From NCBI RefSeq assembly GCF_000787715.1, contig NZ_BBPI01000001.1, positions 1-64,000 of the forward strand: a stretch of DNA of 64,000 bases. The letters run 5' to 3'. The DNA is from Sphingomonas parapaucimobilis NBRC 15100 (GTDB taxonomy: Bacteria > Pseudomonadota > Alphaproteobacteria > Sphingomonadales > Sphingomonadaceae). The notes beneath the pieces were generated by a model. The model had not been told where the DNA came from. It searched no databases and saw only the letters and a list, made by a program, of their open reading frames with translations. The position numbers and the translations under genes were made by a program. Shown in pieces: positions 1-7,067 of the stretch (positions within the stretch are counted from its first letter, which is position 1; each line of letters begins with the position of its first letter).

Positions 1-205
1 CCGGGTGGCCTGGACATACGCGTCCGCCACCCGGTCACAAAGAGCTCTGCGACCGTGTTTGGTCTTGCGACCGGCTTTTACTGCAGGGTTTCGACGCCCC
101 GGCCTGCGGAACTGAAAGTCTCGCAGGCCGCCTCAGGCTATAGCCGGATCGTTAACAAATTCCTAGCGGCGCGGTTGGTTGTGGTCTTCCGGGACAACCG
201 ACCGC
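1..205. other. Hairpin-rich non-coding left edge
   Basis: No gene is visible in this stretch. It holds three strong inverted repeats. Positions 1-9 pair with 26-34 (CCGGGTGGC/GCCACCCGG), extended inside by GGAC 12-15 with GTCC 22-25. Positions 101-108 pair with 122-129 (GGCCTGCG/CGCAGGCC). Positions 171-182 pair with 194-205 with one mismatch. They could be terminators of a gene to the left, or part of a replication or transfer origin. The sequence alone does not decide. Confidence 0.55.
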
Positions 206-255
206 ATTCTGCAAACACCTCTGTTGTCCCGTAGAACCGGTACCAAACTGGGCTG

Positions 256-671
256 TTGACCCAAAAATCGAGATTATCTGGGATATAGCCCATTTTGTGG
301 ACAAACCGCTTATCCGCAAAATACCTGATTTTTGGGACAAGGCGTTTTTGGGGCCATTCGCTGTCGATCCTTGCAACGGCTCAGAAAGCGCTGTTTTTGT
401 AGCTATGCCGATTTTCGGGGCAAACGCGGATACGACTATGCCTGACTGCGGCATCAGACCATTCCATTGGGCGGTCGACTACCGGCAATCCACAGCCAAA
501 TCGCCCATAAGCCTTTGATTTAGCGTTTATCCTTAAAATGCGGTATTTTAGGTCAAACCAAAATATTGATTTTTGGGTCAAACCCGAAAACCTTATCCAG
601 AAAATGCCCTATTTTTGCAGAATAGGGCGAAAAGCCGCCTCTGCGGACACCATCCGGCATTTTCCGGATAA
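256..671. repeat. Iteron-like cluster of about 33-bp repeats
   Basis: A recurring unit has the order TTATCC, 2 nt, AAAAT, about 5 nt, then ATTTTTGGGnCAAACC. Plus-strand copies are at 274-307, 310-342 and 527-559, and a diverged one starts at 593. Half units lie at 410-425 and 560-584. Minus-strand copies are at 256-285 (overlapping the first plus copy) and 652-671 (first half only). TTATCC resembles the start of a DnaA box. Dense direct repeats of this size in a non-coding region are typical of plasmid iterons or of a multi-site operator. The replication role is inference, since no replication initiator is in view. Confidence 0.6.
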
Positions 672-744
672 CCAGATTGGTACAAATTCGGACCTGCACC
701 GCCGACCTCCATGGTCGGACGGGTAAAGGGATAAATTCATATCA

Positions 745-935
745 GGCGCAATACCGTAGTTGTGTGGCAAGCCACACAACTACTGCGCCACCCCCGTGCT
801 TCGGGGGTGGTTGGCTCGCATACGCTCGTTTGGGCTCGGCGCGAGGCGCCTCGGGTCGGACGCACGGCGTCCTCGGGCGCCCCGATGCGGCTTCGACCGC
901 ATCGGGGCTGGGGCGTTCGCTTGGCGCGAACGCCC
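745..935 (+). other. Tandem stem-loop array, possible structured RNA
   Basis: Several perfect stems follow each other. Positions 756-768 pair with 771-783 (13 bp), with an outer extension of 745-750 to 784-789 past a bulge. Then 788-796 pairs with 802-810, 858-863 with 867-872, 880-890 with 897-907 (11 bp around cttcga), and 911-920 with 926-935. The array lies just upstream of the first gene of the accessory module. It could be a structured non-coding RNA, a leader, or a single-strand-active DNA element. It resembles no RNA family I can name. Confidence 0.55.
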
Positions 936-1108
936 GACCAACATAGAACCACCGACACTGTCGGGACATCATCATAAACGAACTCTACGCCGCGTTTAAG
1001 CATCTCGCCCGCCGTTTTCATGGCCGCTGGAGCAGGCTCGACGACGCACTGACCCGCATTCGGTCCACCAGCGGCGCAAAGACCAGCGAAGGCGAACGTA
1101 CCCGCCGA

Positions 1109-1570
1109 ATGCTCGTGAACGCCTTCCGAGTTCAGACCTATCCGGACAGCATTCGTGGGAGATTACAGACCGACCGGCTGAACGCGATGCGGGCGCTGGG
1201 CGAACCGCTGAGCAAGGCGCTCGGACATATCGTCACGATCGAGCTGGCCGAGGAGATGCTTAGCGCGCTGGATGATGCGGAACGCCAACGTGCCCGTGAG
1301 GTCGACGCCGCGTCAGATTTCGAGAAGAACGACACGGTCTACGGTCCTTTCGTCGCGGCGATGCACCGGCATGGCATCGTGCGTGGCGATCATGAGGTCA
1401 TGACCGAGAAGGATTGGGCCGTCGTCGCCAAGTACATACGCCGCAAGGTCGCGGCCCGGCTGCGCGACGTCCCGCCCATTCGTACCGACAAGGAATGCCG
1501 CACCCCGGACGTGCGGCTTCATCCGTTTACCGCATGCCGCTTGATCAGGTGGATGGTGAGGAAAAGGTGA
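1109..1570 (+). CDS. Hypothetical accessory-module protein
   Basis: Unrecognised, 153 residues from the first ATG, rich in Arg and Lys, with a helical middle. The same frame is open back to a TAG at 944 and looks protein-like upstream (…ELYAAFKHLARRFHGRWSRL…), but contains no ATG, GTG or TTG before 1109. The true product may be about 45 residues longer, starting at an ATA or ATC codon near 968-976 behind the GGGA at 963-966, or the original start may have mutated. It is the first gene of a same-strand module and lies downstream of the stem-loop array. No function is assigned. Confidence 0.5.
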   Translation: MLVNAFRVQTYPDSIRGRLQTDRLNAMRALGEPLSKALGHIVTIELAEEMLSALDDAERQRAREVDAASDFEKNDTVYGPFVAAMHRHGIVRGDHEVMTEKDWAVVAKYIRRKVAARLRDVPPIRTDKECRTPDVRLHPFTACRLIRWMVRKR

Positions 1571-1645
1571 GAGGCACACCGGCCCCGCCGCCGCGCTGAT
1601 CGTGCCCGCGGACATCGTCCCGCTTTCCAGAGCATGAGGTGACCT

Positions 1646-2461
1646 ATGCGTTCTTCACAGCGCCCGTCTAGCCACGCCCGCGTACCGGGCTCCATCCTGG
1701 CCTATGACATCGAGACGATCGCCCCGGCGATGCCGGACGGTGCGTTCCCGCCCTGGCCGCTGCACCGGCCGGTGGCGATCGGCTTTGCCGCCGCGTCCCG
1801 CCGGAATGGCGAATGGACGTTCGACATCAAGGCGCTGGTCGCAACCGGCGATACCGACGAGGCCGATCTGATCCGCGCGGCCGACCGCCGCTTCTCCCAG
1901 GCGCAGGTCGTTACCGGCTATAACTCGACCCAGTTCGATGCGCTGGTCCTGCGGCTGGCCGCCCAGCGCTGCAGGTTGTGGAACCTGCCGGCGCTGGCAG
2001 ATCATGCCGCCGCGCATCGCTATGGCGGCGAGCATCTTGATCTCGCCGACCGCTATGCGAGCTTCGGTCGCAAGGTGGGATTGGCGGCGCTGTGCGACCA
2101 GATCGGCATCCCGGTGAAGACCGATGTCGCGGGCGGCGATGTCGCCGCCTTGTGGGAGGCGGGCGAGCATGAACGCATCGGCCGCTATGTGATGGAGGAT
2201 GCGGTCGCCACTCTCGTTCTGTGGTTCGCCTGGACGGCTGCGCGCCACGCTGACGAGGCGCTGGTGACGCGACCGCTGGCAGCGCTTGCGAGACGGATCG
2301 AGGCGACGCCGGAAATCCATCATCTCCACGCCTTCGTCGACTGTCCGCTGATGCGCTGGTCGCGCCCACGGGCGCTCGCCGCTGACGTGGGTGCCGCGCT
2401 GGACTGCGTCACCGCGACGCTCCGCCGTGAAGCCGATGAGCGGGCCTTCGCCGCCGCCTGA
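1646..2461 (+). CDS. PolB/DnaQ-type 3'-5' exonuclease (RNase H fold)
   Basis: Predicted single-strand 3'-5' exonuclease of 271 residues. The three DEDDy motifs are visible: Exo I as DIET (Asp21, Glu23), Exo II as GYNSTQFDAL (Asn93, Asp98), and Exo III as YVMEDAVAT (Tyr181, Asp185). This matches the stand-alone PolB-related exonuclease family, which has no polymerase domain. A good Shine-Dalgarno (GAGGTG) precedes the ATG. A second, diverged exonuclease (4780-5658) and an apparently inactive relative (2546-3160) are in the same gene run. Fold and catalysis are well supported. The biological role (repair, element replication or defence) is not. Confidence 0.8.
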   Translation: MRSSQRPSSHARVPGSILAYDIETIAPAMPDGAFPPWPLHRPVAIGFAAASRRNGEWTFDIKALVATGDTDEADLIRAADRRFSQAQVVTGYNSTQFDALVLRLAAQRCRLWNLPALADHAAAHRYGGEHLDLADRYASFGRKVGLAALCDQIGIPVKTDVAGGDVAALWEAGEHERIGRYVMEDAVATLVLWFAWTAARHADEALVTRPLAALARRIEATPEIHHLHAFVDCPLMRWSRPRALAADVGAALDCVTATLRREADERAFAAA

Positions 2462-2490
2462 CCACGACCATCATCAACGAGTCTCCCCGG

Positions 2491-2524
2491 ACGGCCCGGC
2501 CATCAACGCAGATGGCCGGGCCGT
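2491..2524 (+). terminator. Perfect 13-bp intergenic hairpin
   Basis: ACGGCCCGGCCAT at 2491-2503 pairs perfectly with 2512-2524 around an 8-nt loop and is followed by TGTCATTT. It lies between the exonuclease gene and the next gene. It could be a rho-independent terminator with a weak U-tract, an attenuator, or an mRNA-stabilising stem. Its base lies about 8 nt upstream of the next gene's AAGGAC ribosome-binding site. Confidence 0.6.
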
Positions 2525-2545
2525 TGTCATTTAAGGACCCCCGTC

Positions 2546-3160
2546 ATGACCACCGACACCCTTGTCCTGTCCGTCGCCTGCATCCGCCAACCGGCCATGG
2601 CGCAACGACCGGCGCGCACTTTGCTGATCGGCGCCGCAACACTCGCGGTACGCCGAAGCTTCGGCACCTATGGCTTCGATCTCGTTGCCGACAGCACCAC
2701 CGTCACCGACGATCCGGCCCAAACGATCGCCTGGCTGGCCGACCGCCTACGCCATCCGCCCGGAAGGCTGCTGCTATGGCGCGCCGAGGACATCGTCGTT
2801 CCTGCCCTGATCGAATGCGCCGGCACCGCGCGCAACGCGGTCGCCGCCGCCCGGATGTTGTGCGGACTGCATGCGGCGCTGGAAGGCGAGATGGTCGACG
2901 TCGCCGACGCCTTTGGCGGTTCCGCCGCGACGTCGTTCGACGCCATCGCCCACCGCGCCGGTCTGCCGTTCGTGCCGATGTCGGCCAACGCGCTCGCCGA
3001 CGCGCACCGGAACGGCAATCACGGCGATATCGAAGATCACCTTGCCGCCCGTGCCAAAGCCACATGGCGTCTGTGGCTGGACGGCCAGCCGGACACTGGC
3101 CCGGTCCGCGCCGCCGCCGAAGCCTGGCTCGCCACACCGGCGGCAGAGGTGCGGTCGTGA
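2546..3160 (+). CDS. Catalytically degenerate DnaQ-like paralogue
   Basis: 204 residues, not recognised on its own. Its C-terminal half follows the layout of the flanking exonucleases: an (L/V)D(L/V)A element (MVDVADAF, near 117-123), a helix ending in a G-(L/I)-P turn (AGLPF), an A-(D/E)-x(4-5)-(G)(N/E)H element, and HLAARAKATWRLW aligned with YVMEDAVATLVLW. The Exo III Asp is replaced by Arg169, and no D-x-E is seen near the N-terminus. Asp82 (WRAEDIVVPAL) is the only candidate left from Exo II. I infer a non-catalytic RNase H-fold subunit, possibly structural or nucleic-acid binding. The stop overlaps the start of the AAA+ gene (TGATG), so the two are probably translationally coupled. Confidence 0.65.
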   Translation: MTTDTLVLSVACIRQPAMAQRPARTLLIGAATLAVRRSFGTYGFDLVADSTTVTDDPAQTIAWLADRLRHPPGRLLLWRAEDIVVPALIECAGTARNAVAAARMLCGLHAALEGEMVDVADAFGGSAATSFDAIAHRAGLPFVPMSANALADAHRNGNHGDIEDHLAARAKATWRLWLDGQPDTGPVRAAAEAWLATPAAEVRS

Positions 3161-4095
3161 TGATGGTCATCAATTGCAGGCCGCATGTCCGTCCGTGCCG
3201 CTCGATCCCGTCCGACGGTCTGGCGGACAACGAATGGAGCACCTCAATCCCCACGCAGTATGCGATGCTCACCCAGCCGCTGCCGCTCGCCGGCGGCGCA
3301 ATGCTGGAGCGCGCAGGCAGCAGCGGCGAGGCACGGCTGGCGGCGGCGCTGCGCGCCGAGGCACCGTGGATGGCGGCATTCGCCGACCGGATCGCAGAAC
3401 GCGCCGCGCTGAGCATCTGGGCGGGGCGGCCATGGCTGGCGTTGCGCCCTATGTTGCTTGTCGGACCGCCGGGGGCGGGCAAGACGTATCTGGCGCGCAG
3501 GTTGGGGGCCTTGTCGGGCTGCGGCGATGCAGTGCTGTCCTTCGCCGGGGTCAACAGCAACGCGGTACTGGCGGGCAATCCGAGGGGCTTTCGGCATCCG
3601 CAGCCCAGCCTGCCTGCGATGATCATGCAGCGGACCAAAACCGCCAATCCGGTGATCGTCATCGATGAAGTCGAGAAGGCGGTGGCGAGCGACCTCGGCG
3701 ATGCGGTCGCGACGCTGGTCGGCATGCTGGAGGGAGGTGGTGCCAGCCGCTACTTCGACGGCTGCCTCGCCGCCGAGATCGACCTGTCGCACATCAACTG
3801 GGTGATGACGGCCAACCGCATCGACCGATTGCCCGCAGCCCTTCTGTCGCGGGTCGAGGTCATCCACGTGTCGGGGCCACGACCGGAAGATGCCGAACTG
3901 GTGCTGCCCGCCCTCTGGCGGGACGTTGCCCATCAGCTCGGCCTGCCGCCATCGGCACTGCCGCAGGTCGAACAGGCCGCCGAAAACGCGCTGCTGCGCC
4001 TGTTCCGACGGACGCGCTCCATACGCCGGCTGAGCCAGGCGATCGAGACGCTGGTCGCCGTGTCGGCACGCCACCGGCTCCGCGAAGTCCATTGA
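3160..4095 (+). CDS. Lon-like AAA+ ATPase
   Basis: 311 residues from the ATG that overlaps the upstream stop codon (TGATG at 3158-3162). The frame is open further upstream, but that part is antisense-like noise. Walker A GPPGAGKT (about 102-109), Walker B VIVIDEVEKA (about 165-174), sensor 1 MTANR and an arginine-finger-like LLSRVEVI are clear. The fold most resembles the ATPase core of Lon. There is no protease domain and no Lon N-domain. It probably works as a ring remodelling a protein or nucleoprotein partner. The coupled inactive nuclease paralogue is the obvious candidate partner. Target and pathway are unknown. Confidence 0.8.
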   Translation: MMVINCRPHVRPCRSIPSDGLADNEWSTSIPTQYAMLTQPLPLAGGAMLERAGSSGEARLAAALRAEAPWMAAFADRIAERAALSIWAGRPWLALRPMLLVGPPGAGKTYLARRLGALSGCGDAVLSFAGVNSNAVLAGNPRGFRHPQPSLPAMIMQRTKTANPVIVIDEVEKAVASDLGDAVATLVGMLEGGGASRYFDGCLAAEIDLSHINWVMTANRIDRLPAALLSRVEVIHVSGPRPEDAELVLPALWRDVAHQLGLPPSALPQVEQAAENALLRLFRRTRSIRRLSQAIETLVAVSARHRLREVH

Positions 4096-4185
4096 TGATC
4101 ATCGAAGGCGGTGCGGTGAGCACCGTCAGGAACGGGAAAAAATGCTCCGGCCGGGAAGCGGCCGTCACCAGAAAGGAATGCACCC

Positions 4186-4722
4186 ATGGAAATGATCGTC
4201 CGCCACCAGAACTTCATGCTCGCGCTGCGTCAGCTGATGGGCTGGCCCACCTTCGCGCCGGTGAACAACGCGATCGCATTTACCTCGGGCCAGACGATGT
4301 CAGCGCCGGTTGGCGTTGAGCTTGGCCGTATCGCACAGGCGCTGAACAAGGACCTTGTCTATTCGGGATGGTCGACCATCACCGCCAGGGAACCGGATGG
4401 CTTCGCGGTGGCCTTTCGCGATCTGGTCACGGTCGACATCATCGATCGGCTTGTTCCCTTCGCTGCGGACGATCGCGCACGCGTGATCCTGGTCAGCACC
4501 TCCACCGACGAGCATTTCGCGATCGACACGCGGGGTTCGCTGATCCGCATGGCGGGTCGGCCGAAGGCCGTGCGCGACGGCCGTGCGCTGGCGATGTCGC
4601 GGATCAAGGCGGTGGCCGCCACCCGCAGCAGCGACTTGCTGCCGGATAACCAGTTCGTTGCCACCGGTGCCGCCGTTACCTGCCCGCAGCCCTTGCACGA
4701 GACGATCGTCCGCTTCGCCTGA
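4186..4722 (+). CDS. Hypothetical protein of accessory module
   Basis: 178 residues, unrecognised, mixed alpha/beta composition, no signal peptide, membrane segment or cysteine cluster. AAAGGAATG just before the ATG provides a Shine-Dalgarno. The 90-bp gap from the AAA+ gene contains small GC-rich hairpins (for example CGGCCG-ggaag-CGGCCG near 4150-4166). Another imperfect hairpin (4731-4751) follows the stop. Same-strand placement between the AAA+ gene and the second exonuclease suggests that it belongs to the same functional module. Confidence 0.65.
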   Translation: MEMIVRHQNFMLALRQLMGWPTFAPVNNAIAFTSGQTMSAPVGVELGRIAQALNKDLVYSGWSTITAREPDGFAVAFRDLVTVDIIDRLVPFAADDRARVILVSTSTDEHFAIDTRGSLIRMAGRPKAVRDGRALAMSRIKAVAATRSSDLLPDNQFVATGAAVTCPQPLHETIVRFA

Positions 4723-4779
4723 CTTACCCGGCGGCACCAGTTGGTGGCCGCTAATTCCTGATTGTTCTAGAGACCTTAC

Positions 4780-5658
4780 ATGCCCCTCGAAGCCACAACG
4801 CCTCGCCCACGACGCAGCTGGATCGTGCTCGATATTGAGTCCGCCGTTCTCGATCATGCCGCCCACCAGCGCTACCAGCAGATGGAGCGCTGGACGCCGT
4901 CGCCGAACAAACCAATCCGCCGTGGCTACACCCGCAGCGAAGACCCGCTGACCTGTCCGCGATGGATTTTCCAGACGCTCTGCGTCGCGTCGATCATGGT
5001 GCTGGTCGAGGATGCTGAGGGCGGTTTTGATGTGCGAAGCTTCGAGACGTTGTCCGCCCCGGAATTGGATGAACGCGGTGTTGTGGCCGGCGTTCTTCGC
5101 GTGCTGGCCGACGCCCCGCCAGAGGCTGAACTCTGCACCTGGATGGGATTGGTCCATGACATCCCTGTGCTGATTGCGGCCGCGATGCGGCACGGTCTGT
5201 CGCTACCGAAATGCTGGGGCTGGCTATCGCATGGTGGTTTCCACCGCGACCGGCATATCGACCTGGCCCGCGCGCTGACCGCAGGCATGAAGATCAAGCC
5301 GATCCATCTGGCCGAGGTTCTCGCCGCGATGGACCTGCCAGGCAAGATCACCTGTCCGCCCTTCGCGGTCACCCGGCTGATCGAGACGGGACGATGGGAA
5401 GAGGTGGCGTCCGCCTGCGAGGTCGACGTCATCTCGACCGCACTGTTGCTGGCCCGCTGGCGGCGGCTGACGGACCCCCGCGCCGAAGCCGAGGCGGTCG
5501 AGGATCGCATCCTTCGCCGCGTCATCGAACAGCGACCGGATCGGGGATATATCGCAGCGTTGCAGGCGCATCGGGATCGGCGCTTCGCCGCAAAATATGC
5601 GAAAGCCGCCAACGATGCCGCGATCTTGGCGCCGTGGTTGGATCAGGACGCCGCCTGA
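4780..5658 (+). CDS. Second DnaQ/PolB-type 3'-5' exonuclease-like protein
   Basis: 292 residues. Exo I is seen as IVLDIES (Asp18, Glu20), Exo II as GLVHDIPVLI (Asp127, with the usual Asn replaced by Val or His), and Exo III as SACEVDVISTALLLARW (Asp216, with Cys213 where a Tyr or His is usual). The HIDLARAL element and the helix pattern match the 1646-2461 exonuclease, but identity is low, so this is a diverged paralogue rather than a recent duplicate. The acidic metal ligands look intact while the general-base position does not, so activity may be reduced or changed. The Shine-Dalgarno is weak (GAGACC). Confidence 0.7.
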   Translation: MPLEATTPRPRRSWIVLDIESAVLDHAAHQRYQQMERWTPSPNKPIRRGYTRSEDPLTCPRWIFQTLCVASIMVLVEDAEGGFDVRSFETLSAPELDERGVVAGVLRVLADAPPEAELCTWMGLVHDIPVLIAAAMRHGLSLPKCWGWLSHGGFHRDRHIDLARALTAGMKIKPIHLAEVLAAMDLPGKITCPPFAVTRLIETGRWEEVASACEVDVISTALLLARWRRLTDPRAEAEAVEDRILRRVIEQRPDRGYIAALQAHRDRRFAAKYAKAANDAAILAPWLDQDAA

Positions 5659-5711
5659 CCCTTCACCCTTGCTTCACCAACCTGCGTTAGCCTCGCCGTC
5701 ATGACAAGGCT

Positions 5712-5796
5712 GGTCCTACTCTCACATGCGCCATTACGGAAAAACGCGGACAGCCTGTCTGCAAATTCTCGGCGTGGCGCATGAGGAAGTAGGACC
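5712..5796 (+). promoter_or_regulatory. Long inverted repeat covering a Shine-Dalgarno
   Basis: Positions 5712-5732 and 5776-5796 form an imperfect 21-nt inverted repeat (GGTCCTACT…ATGCGCC against GGCGCATG…AGTAGGACC). The right arm contains the purine-rich AGGAAG/AGGA that serves as ribosome-binding site for the ATG at 5801. If transcribed, the fold would hide the start region. It could be a translational switch, a thermosensor-like leader or a protein-binding site. Confidence 0.6.
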
Positions 5797-5800
5797 TGTC

Positions 5801-6421
5801 ATGTCCAAGCCCTTCGTTCCTGCCGAGGACGCCCGCCAACTCACCCGCGACGAAATCAAGGCGGAGCTGGTCAGGATCGATATGGCGCCCGGCGCCGCAA
5901 TGACGCGCTGCGCCGACCAATTCGCCGCCGATTATCCGGGTGAAGGGCGTGATCTCCTACAGACGGCAATCGTCGGTGCGCTGACAACGCGTACGTGTCG
6001 TGAAGGTGTGTCGGGCGAGCGGTTCCTGGCGGGCATCATGCGCAGCATCGCCTCGACCCATCGCCGCGCTCGTGAACGGCGCGGCGAGGACGTCGTGTCG
6101 CTGCCAGTCGAGGTCCTGGCCGAACAAATGGCGATGGGCGGCTATACCGTCTTGGCGGCCGACGACGTCATCGAGATCGAACGCGTCCGGCTGGTGTGCG
6201 AACGCATCCTCGACCAGCTCAGTGCTGCCTCACCGCGTCAGGCCGCGCTGGTCGACGGGATCGGCCTTGGGTTGCGCGGGCAGGCGCTTGCCGACCACCT
6301 GGGCCTGTCCATGCAGGATCTCGCCACCGTGCGTCGCGCGCTGAAGCGTCACGCACAACGTCTGTGGATCGACTTCGATACGCAGATCTTCCGATCCGAG
6401 GCGTCAGCCGGCGCACAGTAA
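5801..6421 (+). CDS. Sigma-70/ECF-like regulatory protein
   Basis: 206 residues from ATG 5801, chosen for its AGGA Shine-Dalgarno. An in-frame ATG at 5726 lies inside the left arm of the leader hairpin. The first half contains a sigma region 2-like helix set (DLLQTAIVGAL…RFLAGIMRSIASTHRRARERR). The second half looks like region 4: LDQLSAASPRQAALVDGIGLGL followed by a helix-turn-helix (GQALADHLGLSMQDLATVRRAL). This fits a small extracytoplasmic-function-type sigma factor, or a protein derived from one. No anti-sigma gene is adjacent. It may drive transcription of the module. The family call is moderate because key promoter-binding residues are diverged. Confidence 0.55.
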   Translation: MSKPFVPAEDARQLTRDEIKAELVRIDMAPGAAMTRCADQFAADYPGEGRDLLQTAIVGALTTRTCREGVSGERFLAGIMRSIASTHRRARERRGEDVVSLPVEVLAEQMAMGGYTVLAADDVIEIERVRLVCERILDQLSAASPRQAALVDGIGLGLRGQALADHLGLSMQDLATVRRALKRHAQRLWIDFDTQIFRSEASAGAQ

Positions 6422-6548
6422 AAGATGGAGCCGCGTGGGCTTCTATCCAGCTTTCGCGCAATCCAGGGTGGCGCGGCACTGGCCGCAGACGAGATGGCAA
6501 GATCTGCTGTCAAGATGGCTGCACGTAAAAATCAACAAGGAGAGGTGA

Positions 6549-7016
6549 ATGGAATATATTTCGCTAGCGGGCCTCGCGTGGCTGGCACGGTACGGCCTAA
6601 ATATCGATTTGATGATGGATCGATGGAAAAATGGCCGTGGCGTCACACCTCGCCGCATATCATCCGACCAAAATCCAGATTGTAGAGATGAATATTTTCC
6701 TGACGGCGGCATCATCTATCATGGTAGATTTTGGCTGACGTATCAGATGCGTGATGGAATTTTTTATGACGAGATGCGCAATCGGCGTGCTAAACTGGTC
6801 ATTCGAGGGAATACCCTTTCCGAAGCCGTTATCGCCAAGCTCTACCGATCCGCCACACCGCTCGGAGATGTCGTGGAATTACCCGAACATTTCATCGTTA
6901 CCTTCGCCAATGCCAATATAATCCGAGCAAGGAATTTGGAAAAGAATGCGGTGGAGTTCCTGTTGCGGGTAGATTGGATGACGACCACGCAGGCTTACAA
7001 CCTCGAGCGGATGTGA
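6549..7016 (+). CDS. Hypothetical protein, lower-GC orphan
   Basis: 155 residues, unrecognised. A strong Shine-Dalgarno (AAGGAGAGG) stands before the ATG. Codons are visibly more AT-rich than in the neighbours (AATATATTT, AATATCGATTTG), which suggests a separate origin. The N-terminus is hydrophobic (ISLAGLAWLARYGLNI) and the remainder is mixed and basic. There are no recognisable domains. It ends just before a bidirectional terminator that separates it from the convergent kfrA-like gene. Confidence 0.6.
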   Translation: MEYISLAGLAWLARYGLNIDLMMDRWKNGRGVTPRRISSDQNPDCRDEYFPDGGIIYHGRFWLTYQMRDGIFYDEMRNRRAKLVIRGNTLSEAVIAKLYRSATPLGDVVELPEHFIVTFANANIIRARNLEKNAVEFLLRVDWMTTTQAYNLERM

Positions 7017-7026
7017 GCATATGTAA

Positions 7027-7057
7027 CCCGTACTGACGCCGCCGGCGGCAGTACGGG
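7027..7057. terminator. Bidirectional terminator between convergent genes
   Basis: CCCGTACTG (7027-7035) pairs with CAGTACGGG (7049-7057), enclosing a second palindrome, GCCGCCGGCGGC. It lies in the 51-bp gap between two converging reading frames. The U-tract is short on both sides. Confidence 0.7.
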
Positions 7058-7067
7058 CGCTGTTAGG

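Noticed and set aside
256..671. Possible CRISPR array
   Set aside because: Units occur on both strands with irregular spacing (0-185 bp) and no uniform spacers, and no cas genes are present.
2512..3159. Upstream extension of the AAA+ frame
   Set aside because: Arg/Pro-rich frame-shadow of the 2546-3160 gene. The TGATG start at 3160 is better supported.
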